Shown piece by piece: positions 51,706 to 60,110 of a stretch of 64,000 nt of DNA. Source of the stretch: Reichenbachiella faecimaris (GTDB lineage: Bacteria > Bacteroidota > Bacteroidia > Cytophagales > Cyclobacteriaceae); contig NZ_FWYF01000001.1 of assembly GCF_900176375.1 (NCBI RefSeq), positions 868,001 to 932,000 of the forward strand, written 5' to 3'. The position numbers and the translations under genes are program-made. Every line of letters begins with the position of its first letter. The first letter of the stretch is position 1. A model generated the notes under the pieces. The model did no database searches. It saw only the letters and a list, made by a program, of their open reading frames with translations, and was not told the DNA's origin.

Positions 51706-52818
51706 TTAGACCGTTTCTCCTGCTTTATTTTCTGTATTCATAATTTCTGTCTGACGCTTGATCGAATTGTCATGGATCAATTCATACAAATGCTTGACAA
51801 ACTCTTCTTTCAGCAACACATTTTTACCTTTCTGAATACGATCATTCATGATCTCTTCATATCTATTGACTTGAAGGATGGTAATGTTGTGTTCCTTCTT
51901 ATGAAGAGCGATCTCTTCTGCTACTTGCATTCTGGCCCCCATCACTTCAAGCAGTTCGTTGTCGATTTTATCAATTTTAGATCTCAACTCCTTCAATCTC
52001 AATTCGAAATCTACATTTTCAGTGGCAGGTTCCCTGATGATCAGACGATCCAAAATACCAGCCAATGTTTTAGGAGTAATCTGCTGTTTGGCATCACTTA
52101 AGGCATTGTCTGGATCGATGTGAGACTCAATCATGATCCCATTCATTTGCATGTCAAATGCCTTTTGTGAAATCGGCTCAATCAATGTTCTGTTACCTGC
52201 AATGTGACTGGGATCACATACGATTGGCAATGCAGGAATGATTCTTTTCAATTCAATCGGAATCTCCCAAGACGGATCGTTTCTGTACTGTGAACCACTC
52301 ATTGGCGAGAAGCCTCTGTGAATGCCTCCTAGCTTGGTGATACCTGCCTGATTGATTCTTTCCAAGGCACCAATCCACAATTGCAAGTCTGGGTTAATTG
52401 GGTTTTTTACCAATACTGGCACGTCATATCCTCTCAAAGCATCTGCTACTTCCTGTACGGCAAATGGATTGACTGTAGTGCGCGCACCCACCCAAAGAAT
52501 GTCCACACCAAACTTCAAGGCCAACTCTACATGCTCAGCTGTAGCTACTTCTACAGCTGTTAATAAACCAGTTTCTTCCTTGGCTTTTTTCAACCACTTC
52601 AAACCAACCACTCCGATACCTTCGAAAGCGCCTGGCCTAGTTCTAGGTTTCCAAATACCTGCTCTCAATACTTTGATATTGGTGTGCTCTTTCAGTTGTC
52701 TGGCTGTTTCCAACACCTGCTCTTCGCTTTCTGCACTACAAGGTCCAGATATCACTAAGGGTTGGTCGAGTCCTTCGATCCAATTTTCCAGTGGGGATAA
52801 AGTTAATTTTACGTCCAT
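51706..52818 (-). CDS. Bifunctional DAHP synthase / chorismate mutase type II
   Basis: 370 aa. N-terminal DAHP synthase of the KDO8PS-like AroF/AroG(G) group (residues about 1-260): VISGPCSAESEEQVLETA, LRAGIWKPRTRPGAFEGIG, LWVGARTTVNPFAVQEV, PIVCDPSHIAGNRTLI. C-terminal chorismate mutase (about 265-355): LRSKIDKIDNELLEVMGARMQVAEEIALHKKEH. It catalyses the first step of the shikimate pathway and chorismate to prephenate. Last gene of the operon, 11 bp after tyrA. Confidence 0.93.
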   Translation of the reverse strand: MDVKLTLSPLENWIEGLDQPLVISGPCSAESEEQVLETARQLKEHTNIKVLRAGIWKPRTRPGAFEGIGVVGLKWLKKAKEETGLLTAVEVATAEHVELALKFGVDILWVGARTTVNPFAVQEVADALRGYDVPVLVKNPINPDLQLWIGALERINQAGITKLGGIHRGFSPMSGSQYRNDPSWEIPIELKRIIPALPIVCDPSHIAGNRTLIEPISQKAFDMQMNGIMIESHIDPDNALSDAKQQITPKTLAGILDRLIIREPATENVDFELRLKELRSKIDKIDNELLEVMGARMQVAEEIALHKKEHNITILQVNRYEEIMNDRIQKGKNVLLKEEFVKHLYELIHDNSIKRQTEIMNTENKAGETV

Positions 52819-52829
52819 GTCTTTATACT

Positions 52830-53720
52830 CTAAATAATTTGATTCAGTTTTTCTCTTTCTTTTGATTTATCATTGATCCCATCTAAAACTCGACGGATCT
52901 CATTGGCATTCTCCATACAATCCATCATGGCTTCTTCCTGCCCTTCATCAATCATATTTTTAAATGCCTTTAAATTTTCTATATAAGCCCCCAAGGAGTC
53001 TGATATGTGTTTTTGGTTTTGTTTGAATATAGGCCCCCACATTTTAGGTGAACTCTTCGCCAAACGAACGGTAGATTCAAACCCACTACCAGCCATATTG
53101 AAAATGGTGGCTTCATCCTTCTCAATCTCTAATACGGTTTGTCCCAAAACAAATGAACTGATGTGAGACAAATGAGAGACATAGGCAATGTGCAAATCAT
53201 GCGACTTGCTATCCATTTCTACCACATGCATATCCATGGCTTCTAAGCAAGCTTTCGCTAACAAATATGAAGATTCCTGACTTTCTTCCTTGTCGCAGAT
53301 TATCCCTGTTTTTCCGTCAAACAAAGAATCAAATGCCGCCTCTGGCCCAGAATTTTCAGTACCGGCAATGGGGTGGGCAGCTACAAAGTTTTTTCGATTG
53401 ATATGCCCCAGAACTGCTCCACAAATACCTGATTTAGTAGAACCTAGATCTATGACTGTAGTACCTTCTTCTATCCGATCCAACACACTTGGTAATAACT
53501 TTCTGATAGAATCCACAGGAATTGCTAATATCACCAAATCCGAAATGGCCAATGCTTTTGGCAATACCAGCGTATCATCTACCAAACCCAAAGCTTTGGC
53601 TTTATCTGCATGTTCGTCATTGACATCCACACCAATCACTTGATCAGCAAATCCACTCTTCTTTAGTTTGAGTGCTGCAGAGCCACCAATCAGTCCCAGT
53701 CCTATAATTGATACGATCAT
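52830..53720 (-). CDS. tyrA: Prephenate dehydrogenase
   Basis: 296 aa. Rossmann start IIGLGLIGGSAALKLKKSG, then VIDLGSTKSGICGAV and AAHPIAGTENSGPEAAFDSLFDG, and the helical catalytic domain with HLSHISSFVLG. It oxidises prephenate to 4-hydroxyphenylpyruvate using NAD(P), giving tyrosine after transamination by the neighbour. Overlaps the aminotransferase gene by 4 bp. Confidence 0.93.
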   Translation of the reverse strand: MIVSIIGLGLIGGSAALKLKKSGFADQVIGVDVNDEHADKAKALGLVDDTLVLPKALAISDLVILAIPVDSIRKLLPSVLDRIEEGTTVIDLGSTKSGICGAVLGHINRKNFVAAHPIAGTENSGPEAAFDSLFDGKTGIICDKEESQESSYLLAKACLEAMDMHVVEMDSKSHDLHIAYVSHLSHISSFVLGQTVLEIEKDEATIFNMAGSGFESTVRLAKSSPKMWGPIFKQNQKHISDSLGAYIENLKAFKNMIDEGQEEAMMDCMENANEIRRVLDGINDKSKEREKLNQII

Positions 53721-54874
53721 GCTTTTATCATTTCTAGCCGTTCAATGGCTGCATTAAACATTTCTTTATTTGAACAGAGTGATATTCTAATATAGCCTTC
53801 ACCATTAGAACCAAAAATGGTTCCAGGAGTGATAAATACAAATCGCTCTTGCAAAATTTCTTCTATGAATTCTTCACTCTTTCTGCCTACAGGTATCTTG
53901 GCCCACATAAACATACCAGACTGCTTCACGTCATAGCTACATCCCAGAATATCCAATATTCTTTCAGCCAATTTTCTTCTTTGAGCATATTCCAGATTCA
54001 CGTTTTCAAACCATGAATCAGGCAAATTCAAGGCTTCTACAGATGCCTCTTGCACAGGTTTGAACATCCCAGAATCCACATTAGATTTTACCCTCAAAAT
54101 AGCATTCACATACTCTTCTCTTCCACAAACCATTCCTACTCTCCAGCCAGCCATGTTAAACGCCTTACTCATCGAGTTAAGCTCTAAACAATTCTCATTA
54201 GCTCCTTGCACTGACAACAAACTCATCGGATGGTCATTGAGGATGAAACTGTACGGGTTGTCGTTTACGACTAGAATGTTATGCTTCTGAGCAAATAGTG
54301 CTAATTGCTCAAATATTTCTTTGGTCGCTCTCTGACCCGTTGGCATATTGGGATAGTTGACCCACATCATTTTGGCAGCAGCCAATGTGTTTTTGTCCAG
54401 ATTCTCCAAATCAGGAAACCAGTTGTTTTCTTCTTTCAGATCAAAAGAGACTACATTGGCACCCATCATCTCGGCAGCCGTTTTGTATGCGGGATAACCT
54501 GGATTAGGAATCAATACGGTATCTCCTGGATTTAAAAATGCCATTGAAATATACATTACGCCTTCCTTAGAACCCAATAGGGGCAAAACTTCAGTAACGC
54601 TATCCAAGGTGACGTCATAATGACGGCTATAGAAGTTGGCAATAGCACTTCTCAATTCAGGGATTGATCGATAAGACTGATAGGCATGCGTATTTGCTTG
54701 ACTGGCACTGTGTACCAATTTGTCCGTTACCTGCTTGGCAGGTGGCAAATCAGGACTTCCAATACCCAAATTGAGCACATCACATCCCCGACTGTTCATC
54801 TCCCTGATCTCGTCGAGCTTTTTTGAGAAGTAATATTCTTTTACTTCCGCGATTCTATTAGCTACCTCTATCAT
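53717..54874 (-). CDS. Class I/II aminotransferase, probably aromatic
   Basis: 385 aa fold type I PLP enzyme. Markers: LNLGIGSPDLPPAKQV, PNPGYPAYKTAAEMMGA, VVNDNPYSF, and the PLP lysine in LNSMSKAFNMAGWRVG. Its place between pheA and tyrA (4-bp overlaps at both ends) makes it the likely transaminase for phenylpyruvate and 4-hydroxyphenylpyruvate; by sequence alone it could also be an aspartate or LL-DAP type. Confidence 0.9.
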   Translation of the reverse strand: MIEVANRIAEVKEYYFSKKLDEIREMNSRGCDVLNLGIGSPDLPPAKQVTDKLVHSASQANTHAYQSYRSIPELRSAIANFYSRHYDVTLDSVTEVLPLLGSKEGVMYISMAFLNPGDTVLIPNPGYPAYKTAAEMMGANVVSFDLKEENNWFPDLENLDKNTLAAAKMMWVNYPNMPTGQRATKEIFEQLALFAQKHNILVVNDNPYSFILNDHPMSLLSVQGANENCLELNSMSKAFNMAGWRVGMVCGREEYVNAILRVKSNVDSGMFKPVQEASVEALNLPDSWFENVNLEYAQRRKLAERILDILGCSYDVKQSGMFMWAKIPVGRKSEEFIEEILQERFVFITPGTIFGSNGEGYIRISLCSNKEMFNAAIERLEMIKA

Positions 54875-55701
54875 ACCGTTGGTATATTTCCTTTTTTATA
54901 TTCTCCATGCACCTTCACGAGTTCAGCTTTTGCGCTCAACGCATGTAGTGCGTCTTTATAATTGTCATAATCCTCCCATACCACATCTATATTAAACGCA
55001 TATTGGTACGGTTTGCCCAAAATAGGCATGGATTGTATCTTGGTTAGGTTGATGCCATTGAGCTTAAATATCAACAACACGTCAGCCAATGCTCCTGGAT
55101 CGTGCTTTGTAATCACTCTCAAGGACGCCTTTTGTGGCACTTGATCATGGCCATTCATTCGACTTTTGATAATCAAGAACCTTGTATAGTTCTTTTTGTT
55201 CGTTTCGATATTACTATCCAGGATGTCCATTCCGAAAATCTCTGCCGCTTTTTTACTGGCAATTGCCCCTGCATTCTCCAGACCTTTATCACGAATCATC
55301 TTTACGCTATCTGCTGTGTCATCGTATTCAGACAACTTGATCTGTGGATAGTTTGCCAGAAAGTCAGCACACTGAAGCAAAGCCATGGGGTGAGAAAATA
55401 CCTGATCTAAATCCTCAGCTTTTTTGCCTTTGTGCGCAATCAAGTTCATTTCTATGCGTGTATAGATTTCTCCAGTGATTTTCAGGTCGTATTCATTGAT
55501 CAAGGCATAGTTGGGTAAAATGGTTCCTGCTATGGTATTTTCAATGGCCATCACACCATAGTCCATCGTTTTGGCTTGGATAGACTTAGCCAATGACCTA
55601 AAGTCATGAAATGGCTGGATCGCAATTTCCTTATCTACGAAGTACGAACTCGCTGCTTCGTTGTGAAATGATCCCTCTACCCCTTGTATGCCTATTTCCA
55701 T
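54871..55701 (-). CDS. pheA: Prephenate dehydratase
   Basis: 276 aa from the ATG at 55701 (MEIGIQGVEGSFHNEAA). The frame runs further upstream to a GTG at 55779, but that stretch is the attenuator terminator. PDT domain (1-180): SLAKSIQAKTMDYGVMAIENTIAGTI, DQVFSHPMALLQC, NYTRFLII; ACT domain (about 190-265): ASLRVITKHDPGALADVLLIFKLNGINLTKIQSMPI. It converts prephenate to phenylpyruvate and the ACT domain senses phenylalanine. No chorismate mutase is fused; that activity is in the last gene. Confidence 0.94.
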   Translation of the reverse strand: MEIGIQGVEGSFHNEAASSYFVDKEIAIQPFHDFRSLAKSIQAKTMDYGVMAIENTIAGTILPNYALINEYDLKITGEIYTRIEMNLIAHKGKKAEDLDQVFSHPMALLQCADFLANYPQIKLSEYDDTADSVKMIRDKGLENAGAIASKKAAEIFGMDILDSNIETNKKNYTRFLIIKSRMNGHDQVPQKASLRVITKHDPGALADVLLIFKLNGINLTKIQSMPILGKPYQYAFNIDVVWEDYDNYKDALHALSAKAELVKVHGEYKKGNIPTV

Positions 55702-55732
55702 TTGTTTGTCTGATTCAATTTTTGGTAAAAAA

Positions 55733-55758
55733 AAAGCCCCGAATAATTTCGGGGCTTT
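55733..55758 (-). terminator. Attenuator terminator upstream of pheA
   Basis: On the minus strand AAAGCCCCGAA (55758-55748), a 4-nt loop, and TTCGGGGCTTT (55743-55733) followed by six more T: a strong intrinsic terminator 32 bp before the pheA ATG. Its loop region (55741-55748, AAUUAUUC as RNA) can instead pair with GAAUAGUU at 55792-55785, an alternative structure that would break the top of the terminator. Confidence 0.85.
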
Positions 55759-55782
55759 GCTATATTTCTTCAAAAACACTAA

Positions 55783-55839
55783 AGAACTATTCTCTCAACC
55801 CCTTTGCTATCGCATAGAAATAAAAAAAATAATAGTTCC
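55783..55839 (-). promoter_or_regulatory. Anti-antiterminator stem of the aromatic attenuator
   Basis: RNA segment GGAACUAUU (55839-55831), inside the aromatic codons of the leader peptide, can pair over 9 positions with AAUAGUUCU (55791-55783), which spans the leader stop codon region. A ribosome stalled on the aromatic codons would cover the first segment and free the second for pairing with the terminator loop. Confidence 0.6.
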
Positions 55840-55864
55840 AAAAAAATGTTCTTGTGTTGTTCAT
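55787..55864 (-). CDS. Aromatic amino acid operon leader peptide
   Basis: 25 codons, ATG at 55864-55862, stop TAG at 55789-55787. Residues 7-17 read FFWNYYFFYFY: 10 of 11 are Phe, Tyr or Trp. The stop is followed by the terminator 28 bp further on and then by pheA. This is the layout of a translation-controlled transcription attenuator: low charged tRNA-Phe/Tyr stalls the ribosome in the leader and lets RNA polymerase read into pheA-aminotransferase-tyrA-DAHP synthase. Confidence 0.85.
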   Translation of the reverse strand: MNNTRTFFWNYYFFYFYAIAKGLRE

Positions 55865-56292
55865 CTTGTTATTTAACGTTTCAAATGTGCTCATCAAATT
55901 TTTAATATCAAAACTTATCAAAGAAAAAAATAGCACATTTTCAATTATTCAAGAAAACACTATCATATTTTGCAATTATTCTATCAAATTCTGCAGAGTT
56001 GCTCTAATTTGCAACTTTATTGAATCATGGCGCATTATGCACAAGTGGCTCTCTATTGTCCTCATCTCTCGAATTGTTCGGGTGATCCATTAAGATGAGA
56101 GCAACTGTATCCGAAACGAGTACCTGAGAAATAATGTGACAATGACCCAAACAAACTTAGCTGTCATTTCGACTATCAGGGGATATCTAAAGCAATCCAA
56201 TCTGTGATGATTAGATTGCTCACTATCACTCAGAATGTCAAAGAAAAAAGAATTAGTGCCTCAGCGTTTTACAAAACTTAATTAAAGGATTT
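55865..56292. other. Divergent intergenic region
   Basis: 428 bp. The left part is very AT-rich and must hold the promoter of the aromatic operon (minus strand); a convincing -33/-7 pair was not fixed. The right part holds a REP-like repeat at 56160-56243. No ORF recognised. Confidence 0.5.
56160..56243. repeat. REP-like intergenic repeat
   Basis: TGTCATTTCGACTATCAGG at the left and TCAGAATGTCA at the right, with an internal stem AGCAATC (56191-56197) / GATTGCT (56214-56220). Same family as the degenerate element at 34969. Confidence 0.6.
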
Positions 56293-56880
56293 ATGTCTCC
56301 ATTAAAGACACTTGTCATTATCTTATTTTTAGCCTTTACCTGGCAATCATCAAGCGCCCAAGGTATCGTCAAACGTGAAGCACTGACCAGTATGGATCGT
56401 GGTGTGGAAGCCATGGAAGCTGGCTATTATGAAGCTGCTGATCAGTTTTTTAGAGATGCGTTGAGTAAAATGACCAAGTTGCCTAGTAATCTGGCTTATT
56501 ACTTTGGAAGAAACTCCTACCATCTGGGCAAGTACAAGCAAGCCATCAATTGGTTGAATAAATATGTGGAACTCAAAGGCAACACAGGTCAATACAATGA
56601 TGAAGTAAGAGAGTACTTAGAACTTGCCAACGATGCTTTTAAAAAGCTACGGGAAGATGAAATAGGTCGTACGCAAAAACAATTGACCACCCAAGGATAT
56701 TTTGATTGCCCTTCTGACTATATGCATTGCCCCTTATGCAATGGTACGGGGGTACTTATTACGCCTGGCAAATTTGGCGCTGTGTATCAAACTTGTCCCT
56801 ATTCTGGGCTCTCTGGAAAGCTCACTTGTGACGAGTACAATCAATATCTGAGAGGAGAATTAGAGAAGAAGTCTGAGTGA
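56293..56880 (+). CDS. Exported TPR protein with zinc-finger-like Cys cluster
   Basis: 195 aa. Signal peptide (to about residue 22, SSSAQ). Residues 30-120 form two or three TPR-like helical repeats (AMEAGYYEAADQFFRDALSK, GKYKQAINWLNKYVELKG). The C-terminus holds a DnaJ-like CxxCxGxG motif, HCPLCNGTGVLI, plus further cysteines in TCPYSGLSGKLTC that could bind one zinc. The combination was not recognised as a named family. Confidence 0.65.
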   Translation: MSPLKTLVIILFLAFTWQSSSAQGIVKREALTSMDRGVEAMEAGYYEAADQFFRDALSKMTKLPSNLAYYFGRNSYHLGKYKQAINWLNKYVELKGNTGQYNDEVREYLELANDAFKKLREDEIGRTQKQLTTQGYFDCPSDYMHCPLCNGTGVLITPGKFGAVYQTCPYSGLSGKLTCDEYNQYLRGELEKKSE

Positions 56881-56920
56881 TTTTTCAATTTGATAATTTG
56901 AAGATTGACTTAACGGAAAA

Positions 56921-57379
56921 ATGAAAGTCGACAATTTAAAGCAAGGCTTTTTTGGGATTGGAATACAGAATGGAAAAACGCCTGAGAACCTGGGTGTGCT
57001 ATGGCGATCAGCACAAAATATGGGAGCAAGTTATATCTTCACCATAGGCAAACGATATGCGAAACAAGCCAGTGACACCCATAAAGCGACTGGTGCCATG
57101 CCTTACTTCCATTACAAAGACTTTGATGAATTCTATAAACAACTACCGAAAGGTGCTATGCTAGTAGGTGTAGAACTAGACGACCGTGCTGTTCCTCTAG
57201 AAACTTTTGAACATCCCAAAAAATGCGTTTATCTCCTAGGAGCTGAAGACCATGGCCTGCCCAAAAAGGCGCTAGAAAAAGCCCATCATTTGGTGAAGTT
57301 TAACACTACCCTTAGTATCAATGTAGCTGTTGCCGGCAGCATCGTCATGTATGATCGCAATCTAAAAAGCAGTCTATAA
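56921..57379 (+). CDS. SpoU/TrmH-family RNA methyltransferase
   Basis: 152 aa, the minimal SPOUT catalytic domain without an N-terminal substrate-binding domain. Motif 1 NGKTPENLGVLWRSAQNMGA, motif 2 VYLLGAEDHGLPKKAL, motif 3 TTLSINVAVAGSIVMYDR. It probably 2'-O-methylates tRNA or rRNA using SAM through the knotted C-terminus; target unknown. Follows the TPR gene by 40 bp. Confidence 0.85.
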   Translation: MKVDNLKQGFFGIGIQNGKTPENLGVLWRSAQNMGASYIFTIGKRYAKQASDTHKATGAMPYFHYKDFDEFYKQLPKGAMLVGVELDDRAVPLETFEHPKKCVYLLGAEDHGLPKKALEKAHHLVKFNTTLSINVAVAGSIVMYDRNLKSSL

Positions 57380-57407
57380 TAGCCAGTCAAAAAGCTTACG
57401 CTATTTT

Positions 57408-58409
57408 CTATTTTGAAAAATAGTCTGGTATCACCTCCTTGATCTTATCTACAGTTTCTTTTACAGATTCTTTACTCATTCCACCTGCGGCATTGGCATG
57501 TCCGCCACCATTGAAGTGATCAGCAGCCAAGGTGTTGACAGGATTTTCCTCGCCTTTGGATCGGAAGGACATCTTCACCATACCCTCTCGTTCTGCAAGC
57601 ATGATCGCTACTTTCATGCCTTTGATAGACAGAGCCAGATTGGCTAAACTATCCGTATCTCCTTTTTGATAATTGTACTTGGCTAGTTCTTCTTTGGTCA
57701 AGGAAATAATAGCTACATGGTAATCCTCTAAAATTTCCAGTTTCTCACTCATAGCATAGCCTTGCAAACGTAAACGACTCTCCGTATTGTTGTCATTGAG
57801 TGCTTCGTGAATCAAATGATGCTGCACGCCTGCTGCCAACAATATAGCTACCAATTCATGTGTCCTAGGTTGTACAGCCGGAAATCGGAAACTGCCCGTA
57901 TCAGTCAAAATACCCAGATACAATGGCGCGCCAATATGCGCATCTAATAGTGCTTCATGACCAGACTCGATCACAAGCTCTGTGATGAGCTGTGCTGTAG
58001 AGGACGACGACGTGTCTGACATCATAAGTGTAGCAAAGTCCTGTGGATGGAGATGATGATCTATCATTACTTTCTTGCAAGTAGCCGCTTCCAACAAAGT
58101 TTGCATATCTGGCCCGATTCGATCCGTACCATTATAGTCCAAACAGAATATCAGATCTGCCTGCTCAAATGCTTTGGTTACTTGTCCTGGTTGATCTGAC
58201 ATTAGCAATATTGGATCAAGTCCCACCCACTCTAAGGAATCAGGTGCTGCATCTGGGTGACAAACCACAGCTGAAGACCCCAATTTTTCGATAAAACGCA
58301 ACAACCCCAGCGAACTACCAATAGAATCACCATCTGGCGATTTATGAGAAGTAATCACGATTTGGCTTGCTGAGCGAATTTCAGCTGCAATCTGTTCGTA
58401 TATATTCAT
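57408..58409 (-). CDS. nrnA: DHH-family bifunctional oligoribonuclease/PAP phosphatase, NrnA-like
   Basis: 333 aa. DHH motifs: SHKSPDGDSIGSSLGLLRFI, FCLDYNGTDRIG, MIDHHLHPQDFA, YLGILTDTGSFRF; DHHA1 domain with NGGGHANAAGG at the C-terminus. NrnA degrades 2-5-nt RNA fragments and dephosphorylates pAp in organisms without Orn. Converges with the RNA methyltransferase. Confidence 0.92.
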   Translation of the reverse strand: MNIYEQIAAEIRSASQIVITSHKSPDGDSIGSSLGLLRFIEKLGSSAVVCHPDAAPDSLEWVGLDPILLMSDQPGQVTKAFEQADLIFCLDYNGTDRIGPDMQTLLEAATCKKVMIDHHLHPQDFATLMMSDTSSSSTAQLITELVIESGHEALLDAHIGAPLYLGILTDTGSFRFPAVQPRTHELVAILLAAGVQHHLIHEALNDNNTESRLRLQGYAMSEKLEILEDYHVAIISLTKEELAKYNYQKGDTDSLANLALSIKGMKVAIMLAEREGMVKMSFRSKGEENPVNTLAADHFNGGGHANAAGGMSKESVKETVDKIKEVIPDYFSK

Positions 58410-58703
58410 GGAATGCTATCTCTGTATAGAAGAGTGCGAAGGTACAAAAGTGTATATCAATCTTTAAAATCAATCGGGTTTTTAAAATGAATCTGATTGT
58501 AGTTGTCCATTCTCCGTAATTGTAGCCTATCAAACATTTCAATTTTTCAAGCACCTCGTCTTGCGCTGACAAAGCAACTTGAACAGTTATAAATTCAATA
58601 CAGCGCTTAAACAAAGCAAGTTCTATAAAAATTAGACTATATATTTAACGTCAGACCAATATCTGGTTATCAAATCATTGCGCCTAATGTAAAGCATTCA
58701 AAC

Positions 58704-59060
58704 ATGGAATGTCATTCAACTTTACTAGTAGTCAAAAACCTAGAAGAATCGTTAGATTTTTATGTAAATACTTTGGGTATCTCCTTAATAGAACACCATG
58801 GGGACAGTGCTATGCTCATGGCTGGTCGGCACAAAATCGTAATGTTTGAAGGCAGTGCTGAAGCAGTTGAGTACAAGCACGGTCAACAGGCCAATTCCAC
58901 GTTATTGTTTGCAGTGAATGATTTGGATAAAAAAGTAAACCAACTAAAATCTAAAAATGTGGTCTTCGTCCATCAGATGCCAAACCAAAATAGATGGGGA
59001 AGATATTCCGCATTTAGAGACCCCTCGGGTATTGTTCATGAACTCGTGGAGTATTTCTAA
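58704..59060 (+). CDS. VOC-family (glyoxalase/bleomycin-resistance-fold) protein
   Basis: 118 aa, one VOC module of two beta-alpha-beta-beta-beta units: STLLVVKNLEESLDFYVNTLGISLIEHHGDSAMLMAGRHKIVMFE and LLFAVNDLDKKVNQLKSKNV...RYSAFRDPSGIVHELVEYF. His and Glu typical of metal binding are present (CHSTLL, HELVEY). Substrate unknown. Confidence 0.85.
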   Translation: MECHSTLLVVKNLEESLDFYVNTLGISLIEHHGDSAMLMAGRHKIVMFEGSAEAVEYKHGQQANSTLLFAVNDLDKKVNQLKSKNVVFVHQMPNQNRWGRYSAFRDPSGIVHELVEYF

Positions 59061-59146
59061 TGAAACTCTAGCTTAGTTCCTTAGGTTAGGTTCATTGATT
59101 CAATCTCCCACAGCTTTATTATCTTGTCATTCAGAGAATCAAAATC

Positions 59147-60049
59147 ATGATAAAAAAAGCAAACCCTGAGAGGCAAACAGTATCTCTAGTGTTAGGCAGT
59201 GGTGGTGCCAGAGGCCTGGCTCATATTGGGGTAATTAAGTGGCTAACAGAAAACAACTACGACATTAAAAGCATTGCTGGCTGCTCGATAGGTGCCATGA
59301 TTGGAGGCGTGCATGCTGCTGGTAAGTTGGATGAACTGGAAGAATGGATGTGTTCCATTACCAAAATGGATATGGCCAATCTACTCGATATATCATGGGG
59401 CAATGGTGGGATTTTCAAAGGTGATAAGGTTATTGACACTTTGAAAGATCTGTTGGGTGATGTACAGATTGAAAACCTATCCATTCCCTTTACAGCCGTA
59501 GCTGCAGACATGATTACGCAAAAAGAAGTCTGGATCAACAAAGGCTCTCTTTTCGATGCGATTCGGGCGTCCATATCATTACCTTTATTTTTCACACCAG
59601 TGAAACGAAAAGACAAACTACTTATAGACGGTGGTGTGCTCAATCCCGTACCCATTGCTCCAACTTTCAATGATCAGACTGATTTTACCATTGCCGTAAA
59701 TCTAGGTGGCCCATTATTAAAAAAGAATGAAAAAGAACCTGAGGTCGAAGAACAAAAAGAAGGCTGGGGAAAGTTTCAACAGAACATCAAAGACTTCATA
59801 GCTAAGTATAGCAACAGTGACGACACCAAAAAAAAGGACTGGAGTATATATGAAGTGGCCGATCGAGCATTTGACACTATGCAAAGTTCCATTGCCAGGA
59901 TGAAAATCACCACCTACCCACCAGATGTAGAAATAAAAATCGCTCGAAATACCTGTGGTACCTTAGATTTTGATCGAGCGGAGCAAATGATTCATATTGG
60001 GTTCGAAAGAGCAAAGGAAGCTTTTGACGCAAAAAATAAAGTGGTATGA
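59147..60049 (+). CDS. Patatin-like phospholipase
   Basis: 300 aa. Oxyanion GSGGARGLAHIG, nucleophile Ser in GCSIGAMIGG (GxSxG), catalytic Asp in DGGVLNPVP. RssA-like size, with a C-terminal extension of about 100 residues. A lipid acyl hydrolase, probably cytoplasmic or membrane-associated. No operon. Confidence 0.92.
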   Translation: MIKKANPERQTVSLVLGSGGARGLAHIGVIKWLTENNYDIKSIAGCSIGAMIGGVHAAGKLDELEEWMCSITKMDMANLLDISWGNGGIFKGDKVIDTLKDLLGDVQIENLSIPFTAVAADMITQKEVWINKGSLFDAIRASISLPLFFTPVKRKDKLLIDGGVLNPVPIAPTFNDQTDFTIAVNLGGPLLKKNEKEPEVEEQKEGWGKFQQNIKDFIAKYSNSDDTKKKDWSIYEVADRAFDTMQSSIARMKITTYPPDVEIKIARNTCGTLDFDRAEQMIHIGFERAKEAFDAKNKVV

Positions 60050-60110
60050 ATTTTACTCCCTATTAATGGCAAGCCCTCCTCTCATGCGAATTTAAGAATC
60101 CATGCCTTCG

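Noticed and set aside
55702-55779. N-terminal extension of pheA from a GTG
   Set aside because: The stretch is the attenuator terminator, and PheA proteins start with the motif found at the ATG 55701.
58381-58614. 77-codon minus-strand ORF upstream of nrnA
   Set aside because: Low-quality composition, overlaps the nrnA start in another frame, no homologue recognised.
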